Origin: Candidatus Omnitrophota bacterium
GTDB lineage: Bacteria; Omnitrophota; Gorgyraeia; Zapsychrales; Zapsychraceae
Assembly: GCA_018062515.1 (NCBI GenBank)
Contig: JAGOSC010000040.1
Span: 1 to 23,712, forward strand
Direction: 5' to 3'
Length of the DNA stretch: 23,712 bases
A model generated the notes under the pieces. That model saw only the letters and a list, made by a program, of their open reading frames with translations. It made no database searches and was not told where the DNA came from. The translations under genes and the position numbers were made by a program. Position 1 is the stretch's first letter. Each line of letters starts with the position of its first letter. Positions 1-5,997 of the stretch are shown here, in pieces.

Positions 1-2
1 TT

Positions 3-2048
3 CTTGAAGAGTGTTGTCAAATTTTGTGGGAACTAGGAAGAGACGATGAGAGACAACTAAATCCATTTCCCGATCATGCTATCAGAGTATTGCAAGATAT
101 TGCTGGATATCATAACCCTCGCCAATCAATTTTATATAAAGAACAAATCGTTAATTTTTTGGAAAAGTTGAGCGCAAAACCAGATGTTCACGAACACAAG
201 TATTCAATCTTCGAGATTATCCATCAGATTTTGGGAAAGGAAGGTACATATACTACTAGCAACGCGGCAACGATCACATATCATCCCTATGCCTTAAACG
301 CTTCTGCCTTATTACCTTTGAGGGCAAGAGCGATAAGTATTTTGGAAAAAGGATTCACAGGTGAGTCACCCGCCGTTGTAAACAGGGCGTTCTTCTGTTT
401 ACTGCACGCGCTTTCTTATTCCCATGGCTCGTTTGGTCGTCCAATTTCACAAGAAGAGGAAAATCAGTGGCTTCCGGAGCAATTTAGCATCCTAGAAATA
501 ATTACAAAAATTTTGAAATCAAGTCATAGCAAAGTTTTAGATTTATTGGTACAAAAGAATATGCATTGGTTGAAAAAACATGCTCATCATGACGAGATTA
601 AACTAAAAGTTTGCGAGATTTTTTCGCTTATTATTGTTGATTACGATTTTCGTATTTACAGAGCACTGCAAGGTGATATTTTTGATTTATTGGTAGAGGA
701 AGGGGATTTTGATAAACAACGGGAAGCCATCTCTCAGGAACTGGAGCAGCTTGCGCTTGAAATAATCGAAACAGAAAAAACTCCATCAGGAATTTTTCAA
801 AAGCTAGACGATATATTAGAAACGCTTGAAGATTATCGCTGTGCCCCACAGCCAAAAGATCTTCTATATAAGATAGCTCTGAATAATACTGAGTTGGCTA
901 TAAATTTGTTTAAATTGGTTGTACAAAATCCGGAAAAAAGTATCGCCAAATATTCATCCGCATTTTTGTATCCTTTGAGCCATCACGAAAAGTTCGATAG
1001 CGTTGTTGAGGCTGGTATTGCCACAGGAAACAAAGATATTATTTTAAACATCATTTACGCATATGCTTGGGGAATATTCTCAAATTCCATCGTTAGGCCA
1101 AGCAGTATAAACCATCTTAGAAAAATTATGGATTTGAAAGATATTACTTATATACCAACTTTGCTTAATGCCATTTCCAATCTTGGCAGAATCCAGCCAT
1201 CGACAGCGAAAGACTTGTTATTGGAAATTAAGATTGATGAAAAGCATGCCAATATATTTTGTCATTGTATTAACGATCAATTTGGAATTCCCATGTCAGA
1301 ATTTACTAAGAAAGATATACAGCAAATCTTAGATACTTTGGTACCATTAAATATCTTTGGCAGCGATCGCTACCATATAGAGAATTTTTTGAAGAAAGCT
1401 GGCCATAATTATCCAGAATTAATAATTACTTTCTTGATTGATCGACTAAAGGAATCCCACCGCACAGATGTGAAGATTAGTGAATACATTCCATTACCGT
1501 ATTTGGGCTTTGATTTAGTTCTCTTTGACCCTGCCATCATTCAAGATTTAGACAGATTCGTGATTCAAGTATTAGACCTAGTATTGAGCTATGAAGGAAA
1601 TGACAATTTTTGGTTTCCAAAAATTTTTGAAACTGTATCCAATGGTTACTCAAACAAAGCAATTCAAGCCATGAGGAAATGGCTGAGGCCATTAAATGAA
1701 AGAAAAATTCTATCGGTCGCACTAGTGTTGCGAGAGGCGCCTGAGAATTTTCTTTTTGATCAATATGAGTTTATAGGAGATTTATTGCAGTGCGCAAAAG
1801 AAATATCAGGTGATTGTTTAAAACAAGTAGAATCAAATATTTTTAATATTTCATTTAGCGGCTCTTGGACTCGAAGTTTTGGAGAACCTTCCCAAAAACA
1901 TTCAAACTTAAAAGAAAATGCTCTGAAGATCACCCAGAATTTTTCAGCAATACATCCGGCGCATGGGTTCTATTTAGATATTGTTAAAAGTGCTGAAAGA
2001 GAAATTGAAGAAGGGCGTGCGCGTGACGAAGAGTTGGAATATGAATAA
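3..2048 (+). CDS. C-terminal part of a large helical-repeat protein (5'-truncated)
   Basis: The reading frame is open to the left window edge, so the true start lies outside; a TTG at 24 is only an internal codon. The visible 680 or so residues are almost entirely alpha-helical, with alternating amphipathic helices like HEAT or other alpha-solenoid proteins. There is no Walker motif, signal peptide or membrane segment in the visible part. Near the left edge is the stretch LGRDDERQLNPFPDHAIRVL, which reminds me of C-terminal sensor-like regions of large STAND-type NTPases, but I cannot assign a family with confidence. The C-terminus is charged (EIEEGRARDEELEYE). The gene ends 47 bp before the helicase gene, on the same strand, so co-transcription is plausible. 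If an NTPase domain lies upstream, an antiphage STAND protein would be the leading idea; otherwise it is an unassigned scaffold protein. Confidence 0.6.
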   Translation, partial: LEECCQILWELGRDDERQLNPFPDHAIRVLQDIAGYHNPRQSILYKEQIVNFLEKLSAKPDVHEHKYSIFEIIHQILGKEGTYTTSNAATITYHPYALNASALLPLRARAISILEKGFTGESPAVVNRAFFCLLHALSYSHGSFGRPISQEEENQWLPEQFSILEIITKILKSSHSKVLDLLVQKNMHWLKKHAHHDEIKLKVCEIFSLIIVDYDFRIYRALQGDIFDLLVEEGDFDKQREAISQELEQLALEIIETEKTPSGIFQKLDDILETLEDYRCAPQPKDLLYKIALNNTELAINLFKLVVQNPEKSIAKYSSAFLYPLSHHEKFDSVVEAGIATGNKDIILNIIYAYAWGIFSNSIVRPSSINHLRKIMDLKDITYIPTLLNAISNLGRIQPSTAKDLLLEIKIDEKHANIFCHCINDQFGIPMSEFTKKDIQQILDTLVPLNIFGSDRYHIENFLKKAGHNYPELIITFLIDRLKESHRTDVKISEYIPLPYLGFDLVLFDPAIIQDLDRFVIQVLDLVLSYEGNDNFWFPKIFETVSNGYSNKAIQAMRKWLRPLNERKILSVALVLREAPENFLFDQYEFIGDLLQCAKEISGDCLKQVESNIFNISFSGSWTRSFGEPSQKHSNLKENALKITQNFSAIHPAHGFYLDIVKSAEREIEEGRARDEELEYE

Positions 2049-2084
2049 CATTTATACTAGCGTGCAACATGCTTCTTAGTTTGC

Positions 2085-2088
2085 AGGA
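2085..2088 (+). promoter_or_regulatory. Ribosome binding site deciding the helicase start
   Basis: AGGA lies 7 bases before the ATG at 2096, while the in-frame ATG at 2069 has no purine-rich stretch before it. This favours an 882-residue protein over an 891-residue one. Confidence 0.6.
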
Positions 2089-2095
2089 AAATACA

Positions 2096-4744
2096 ATGAC
2101 ACTTTCCCAAAATATCAATGAATTGCAAGAACTTTTGGGTGAAATTAGAAGGAAAAATTTTATTAAATTAATTAGTTATCCTCTAATTCTTGTTTATGTT
2201 GGAATACCAATCCTAAAATGGATAAATAAGAAGATCGAGGAGTGTAATAATAGAAAAAAACAAATTGATATCAATCTTAACAGTCTTGTAAAAAAAGTTG
2301 AAAATGAAGTTGAATCAGAAATTCGTATTGTACGCGAAGAGGATACCTACCTAATCTACCACAAGTTACATAATATATTGACTACGTTGGAGAATTTTAA
2401 TAGTAGTCTTCTATTTCTTCAAAATAACAATACATTATTTGATAATCAATTCAATGAACGGGTAAGTCAAATAATAAACACCACCCAAGATTCAGCCATA
2501 TTTATAGAAAGCTTCAATGAGAATTTCGTTAAAAGAAGAAAGGAGAGTTATAGAAATTTGTGGAAAAAATCTTCATTTACTTTAGATGATGAACAACTCA
2601 CGGCTGTAATAAAAGATGACAAGTATAATTTAATAGTTGCTGGGGCTGGTTCTGGAAAAACAGAAGTACTTATAACGAGAATAGCTTATTTAATCAAGAG
2701 AAGCCCAGATACTATTAAACCAAACAAGATTTTGGCATTAGCCTTTCAACGTAAAGCAGCGGAAGAAATTAGAGAACGCTTAAAACAACGATTTAGCGTT
2801 GATGTGAATGTTAAAACATTTCATGCTTTTGGAAAAGAAATTTTAGAAACATTCTCACAGCAGACTGGAAAGAAAATTTCTAAGCTCAAGTTTTCTGGAG
2901 GTAATTCTGAAAAAGAATTTAATGCATTCGTTAAGAATCTGTTTAACATTACTACTGAAGTCGCTGAATTTCAGAACGATATAATTAATTATATGAAGCT
3001 TTATGCAGATGATCAGATCATAAAGGAAGAGACTGACTTCACCATCAAAGAGGACTATTACAAATACATTCGAGAATTACGATACACTGCTTTAGACGGA
3101 ACAAAAGTAAAAAGTAAAGCAGAAAGAGAAATACTAAATTTTTTTATTACCCATACACTGAATGGAGATAAGGTCAAAATTTTGTATGAATGTCCTGCTG
3201 AATGGATGCAGTATGAAACCGAAAAGGGAGAAAGAGTCCCTTCACCTGATTTCTTTTTTCCAGATTTTAACATGTACCTTGAGCACTGGGCGTTGAATAA
3301 AGATGGTAAAGTTCCCGAATGGTTTACTGGATTTAACTCCACTAAAGATTACCAAAAATCCATGAAATTAAAAAAACAGAAATTCAGTGCCAATAGGAAG
3401 TACAAGTTAATTGAGACGTATTCATGGGAATATAATGATATTAATTTTTTGATATTACTTGAGAAAAGATTTACTAAAAAATTTAAAGAACAATATCCTG
3501 ATATTGAAGTAAAGTTGGAAAAGATAGGATACAAAGAATTAGTCAATCAGGTCTGGGAAGAGTGCAAAGAATCTACAAAAACCTTACCTAAAAATGTTAG
3601 TAAATTCATTGCTATTGCCAAAACATACAGTTTAACTCCCGAAATTATTGCTAAAAGACTAAAAGAGGAACAATGGACTCCAAAACAATTGGCATTTGCC
3701 AAAATTGCATTAAGAATTTATCAGTTATATGAACAAGAATTACGCAAGGAAAACGTCATTGATTTCGCAGATATGATTAACTTGGCTGTTAAAGAACTTA
3801 GAGAAAATGATGAGTTATACAAGAATGAATATGAACACATTCTTATTGATGAATATCAGGATATAAGCACGCAAAGATATGAACTTATAAAAGCACTAAT
3901 GGATAAATGTGCAGATTGTAAACTATTTTGTGTCGGGGATGATTGGCAAAGCATAATGAGCTTTGCTGGGGCAAATTCAGATTTTTTTGTTCACTTCGAT
4001 AAATATTTTGACCATCCGGCAAGGACAGATTTATCAATAAATTATAGAAGCATAAAATCCATAGTTGATACTGGGGCACTAGTAATTAAGTATAACGGAG
4101 ATGCACAATTACAAAAGAAAACAATAGCAAGTAATCCAAATATAAAGAAAGTAAAAGTCTATACTTTATTACACCAGTCTGAATATAGAAAAAATTATTT
4201 CAAACAGATGGCAAATCATTGTGTCCAACAAGTTGGTAAATATTTGAAAAATGGATATAAACCCGAAGATTTAATGATTTTAGCAAGAATTGTAAATAAT
4301 CCGACAATTAGGGATCCCCTTTTTGAATTTGCTAAACAATATAAGATTCCGATTGCAGGTGAAGGTAATAAAAAAAATACTGTACCATTTATGTCTGTTC
4401 ATAGAAGCAAAGGTTTACAGGCCAAAGTTGTGTTTATTCTGAATGTTGACAAGGATATTTACGGTTTTCCATGTGAACTTGAGAATCCTGATATATTTGA
4501 TACAGCAATAATGGGGAAAAGACAGGATAAAGAAGCAGAGGAAAGAAGGCTTTTTTATGTTGCTTTAACAAGAGCAAAAGAAGAGGTATATATTTATAAT
4601 CAAAAGTGTACTGAAAGTATTTTTCTGAAGGAAATTAAAAATATGGTCGAAAAGGAGGAGATTCAATATTTTGAGAAAGGGGCAGGACAAAAATCAGTAA
4701 TGTCTCCGGAAAGAGGTCGGTCTCTTCCCTTTTGGTTTAAATGA
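2096..4744 (+). CDS. HelD/UvrD-type (SF1A) helicase with inserted nuclease-like domain and N-terminal membrane helix
   Basis: This is an ATP-dependent 3'-5' type superfamily 1 helicase by family. Walker A is AGAGSGKTE at about residues 182-190, followed by LALAFQRKAAEEIRERL (motif Ia region). Walker B is LIDEYQD near residue 583, followed by VGDDWQSIMSFAGA (motif III), SVHRSKGLQA (motif V region) and YVALTRAKEEV (motif VI). The VGDDWQ and GFP motifs resemble E. coli helicase IV (HelD). Between the motor parts, about residues 330-445, is an extra domain with KSKAEREI, PDFFFPDF, YLEHW, KKQKF and LIETYSW; this E-D-E-K arrangement resembles PD-(D/E)XK/Vsr-like nucleases. Residues 22-42 form a hydrophobic helix, then a coiled-coil-like stretch. 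The start at 2096 has an AGGA 7 bp upstream; an upstream ATG at 2069 has no ribosome site. Defence or repair are both possible roles. Confidence 0.85.
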   Translation: MTLSQNINELQELLGEIRRKNFIKLISYPLILVYVGIPILKWINKKIEECNNRKKQIDINLNSLVKKVENEVESEIRIVREEDTYLIYHKLHNILTTLENFNSSLLFLQNNNTLFDNQFNERVSQIINTTQDSAIFIESFNENFVKRRKESYRNLWKKSSFTLDDEQLTAVIKDDKYNLIVAGAGSGKTEVLITRIAYLIKRSPDTIKPNKILALAFQRKAAEEIRERLKQRFSVDVNVKTFHAFGKEILETFSQQTGKKISKLKFSGGNSEKEFNAFVKNLFNITTEVAEFQNDIINYMKLYADDQIIKEETDFTIKEDYYKYIRELRYTALDGTKVKSKAEREILNFFITHTLNGDKVKILYECPAEWMQYETEKGERVPSPDFFFPDFNMYLEHWALNKDGKVPEWFTGFNSTKDYQKSMKLKKQKFSANRKYKLIETYSWEYNDINFLILLEKRFTKKFKEQYPDIEVKLEKIGYKELVNQVWEECKESTKTLPKNVSKFIAIAKTYSLTPEIIAKRLKEEQWTPKQLAFAKIALRIYQLYEQELRKENVIDFADMINLAVKELRENDELYKNEYEHILIDEYQDISTQRYELIKALMDKCADCKLFCVGDDWQSIMSFAGANSDFFVHFDKYFDHPARTDLSINYRSIKSIVDTGALVIKYNGDAQLQKKTIASNPNIKKVKVYTLLHQSEYRKNYFKQMANHCVQQVGKYLKNGYKPEDLMILARIVNNPTIRDPLFEFAKQYKIPIAGEGNKKNTVPFMSVHRSKGLQAKVVFILNVDKDIYGFPCELENPDIFDTAIMGKRQDKEAEERRLFYVALTRAKEEVYIYNQKCTESIFLKEIKNMVEKEEIQYFEKGAGQKSVMSPERGRSLPFWFK

Positions 4745-4815
4745 AGATAAAATCAGTGATTGGAAATAGACGAAGTATAAAAGACGCGAGCAGTATATTT
4801 TCTAGCATAAATTAT

Positions 4816-4830
4816 TTGATTAATTATCAA
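4816..4830. promoter_or_regulatory. Upstream palindromic operator candidate, TTGAT-N5-ATCAA
   Basis: TTGAT (4816-4820), spacer TAATT, ATCAA (4826-4830). It ends 9 bp before the -35 box of the conjugation promoter. The same half-sites with the same 5 bp spacing recur at 4879-4893. Likely ligands, by inference, are the XRE-type protein at 15366 or the winged-helix N-terminus of the relaxase. Confidence 0.5.
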
Positions 4831-4839
4831 GTATATCCC

Positions 4840-4867
4840 TTGACAAAGATAAATTTTGTGTTATATT
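4840..4867 (+). promoter_or_regulatory. Sigma-70-type promoter of the conjugation operon
   Basis: A perfect -35 box TTGACA (4840-4845) and a -10 box TATATT (4862-4867, five of six matches to consensus) are separated by 16 bp. Transcription would begin near 4874 and leave a leader of about 110 bases before the relaxase start at 4987. The promoter sits between two matching palindromes, as expected for a repressible transfer operon. Confidence 0.65.
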
Positions 4868-4878
4868 TTTGTTGTAGT

Positions 4879-4893
4879 TTGATGATAAATCAA
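4879..4893. promoter_or_regulatory. Downstream palindromic operator candidate, TTGAT-N5-ATCAA
   Basis: TTGAT (4879-4883), spacer GATAA, ATCAA (4889-4893), extended by one matching pair to TTTGAT...ATCAAA (4878-4894). It lies just after the predicted transcription start. Its centre is 63 bp from that of the upstream copy, so two bound dimers would face the same side of the helix and could block or loop the promoter. Confidence 0.5.
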
Positions 4894-4901
4894 ATTGACT
4901 C

Positions 4902-4925
4902 ACTTAAAGATCCCTCTCTTTAAGT
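4902..4925 (+). promoter_or_regulatory. Perfect 8 bp hairpin in the leader
   Basis: ACTTAAAG (4902-4909) and CTTTAAGT (4918-4925) are perfect inverted repeats around an 8-base loop. No T-run follows directly, and the first run of Ts is about 15 bases later, so a simple intrinsic terminator is unlikely. It could be a leader RNA structure, a protein site or part of an origin of transfer. Confidence 0.45.
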
Positions 4926-4986
4926 CATTAACTTTCCCGCCTTTTTTGGTTTATCCCCCAAATATGATTCCACCGATGGAGATTCT

Positions 4987-5736
4987 ATGGGTGGTGTACC
5001 ACGAAAAATACATATTCTTAGGTTTATTATTGAGCAGAGAGTAGTAACGCTTGATGATATTCACGGTTATTTAGGAAGCGAGAATCATACCGATTCGATT
5101 AGAGTGACGCTTTATCAAATTGGTGCTTCCCATATAAAATATGGGAAATTACCCAATGGTGTCTGGTATGTCAATGATTCAAAATCTATTGAATTGCTCA
5201 AAGCATATCATAGAGATTTCCCCTGGCTTTGTACCCGTAGGATTCCCCTACACTTCATCCCCCACGCGTTAGGCATAAACCGGATTCGTATTATCCTCGA
5301 ACAAACACCATGCTTCAAGATTGATGCATGGTGGTCTGAGACTTACATCCGTGCCCTAACGCCACGCATGCGTTTTGGGATTTCGTTAGCCAAAATCCCC
5401 GACGCTATCTTCTGGCGGCTCCGCAGTGATGGGAGCCGTCAGAAGTTCTTCTTAGAATATGAACGCACCTTAAAAAGCAAATCAAGGTATTTAGAGTTAT
5501 TTCAGTATTACGCAAATAGGAATGACGTGATTAACAGGAACGTTCTTTATATTTGTGAGAATGAAACAATCAAAGAAGAGCTTGAAAGGATCGAGGAATT
5601 TTTAGTTAAGTCAGGAAAGCTTGAAAGTTCAGGGTTATATTTTCAATTTATAACGCTTGATGGATTTTGTCAGCAGTATTTATCTCTAATCAAACAAAAG
5701 GGGGAAACGAAATGCGAAAACTTAATAAACACTTAG
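4987..5736 (+). CDS. MOBC-type relaxase (Replic_Relax family)
   Basis: Predicted to nick the element at its origin of transfer and stay attached to the strand delivered to VirD4. The 249-residue length is close to CloDF13 MobC. Residues 8-60 look like a winged helix-turn-helix DNA-binding domain. The catalytic part contains KIPDAIF (D139), FLEYER (E157, E159), K163 and R167-Y168. The spacings D-18-E-2-E-4-K-4-R-1-Y equal those I recall for the mutated residues of the pAD1 relaxase TraX (D152, E170, E172, K176, R180, Y181), the MOBC prototype with a restriction-endonuclease-like fold. The start has GGAG at 4978-4981. It is the first gene of the operon and overlaps the pilin gene by 25 bp. No other relaxase is visible in the window. 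Confidence 0.8.
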   Translation: MGGVPRKIHILRFIIEQRVVTLDDIHGYLGSENHTDSIRVTLYQIGASHIKYGKLPNGVWYVNDSKSIELLKAYHRDFPWLCTRRIPLHFIPHALGINRIRIILEQTPCFKIDAWWSETYIRALTPRMRFGISLAKIPDAIFWRLRSDGSRQKFFLEYERTLKSKSRYLELFQYYANRNDVINRNVLYICENETIKEELERIEEFLVKSGKLESSGLYFQFITLDGFCQQYLSLIKQKGETKCENLINT

Positions 5737-5990
5737 TAGGCCAATATCTGTTAATAGTGTTGATGTCTATGTTATCTTCGCCGGCATGGGCTGATCTTGA
5801 AAGTGGTATGGATGACCTTCAGTCGAAAATTTTAAATATATCGACACCGCTAGCGATTATATTTTTGATTGTTGCCGCATGGCAAAAGGCTATGGGTAAC
5901 GACAGATTGTTTTTCGCTGCACTTATAGGAACGGTCATTATGTTTGCCGCTCCACAAATTGTTGATTTTATCAGTGTGTCATTCGGGTAA
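5712..5990 (+). CDS. virB2: VirB2-like pilin precursor
   Basis: A 92-residue protein with the layout of conjugative pilins: a basic N-terminus and hydrophobic signal with probable cleavage after SPAWA (residue 27), then a mature peptide of about 65 residues with two membrane helices (about 41-57 and 66-88) joined by the short polar loop KAMGNDR. After export it would be stored in the inner membrane and assembled into the transfer pilus. The ATG at 5712 is chosen over the ATG at 5667 because it starts a clean signal peptide and follows a GGGGGA ribosome site. It overlaps the relaxase gene and precedes the VirB3-VirB4 gene by 7 bp, which is the usual B2-B3-B4 order. Confidence 0.8.
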   Translation: MRKLNKHLVGQYLLIVLMSMLSSPAWADLESGMDDLQSKILNISTPLAIIFLIVAAWQKAMGNDRLFFAALIGTVIMFAAPQIVDFISVSFG

Positions 5991-5997
5991 TCATCCT

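Larger units (their letters stand above)
4745..4986. other. Non-coding control region; candidate origin of transfer (oriT)
   Basis: This 242 bp gap between the helicase and relaxase genes contains a promoter, two matching palindromes, a 5 bp inverted pair (ACAAA at 4843-4847, TTTGT at 4855-4859) and an 8 bp perfect hairpin. It is very A+T-rich, apart from a C-rich patch around 4935-4961. An origin of transfer is often beside the relaxase gene and built from inverted and direct repeats, so this is the best place for it here, but no nick site can be identified from sequence alone. A short reading frame covering 4741-4923 overlaps the promoter, has no ribosome site and is not believed. Confidence 0.4.

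Noticed and set aside
4741..4923. 60-codon reading frame after the helicase gene
   Set aside because: It overlaps the promoter and both operators, has no ribosome site and its protein is of low complexity.
4902..4946. Intrinsic terminator at the ACTTAAAG hairpin
   Set aside because: The stem is A+T-rich and the T-run starts about 15 bases after it instead of directly.
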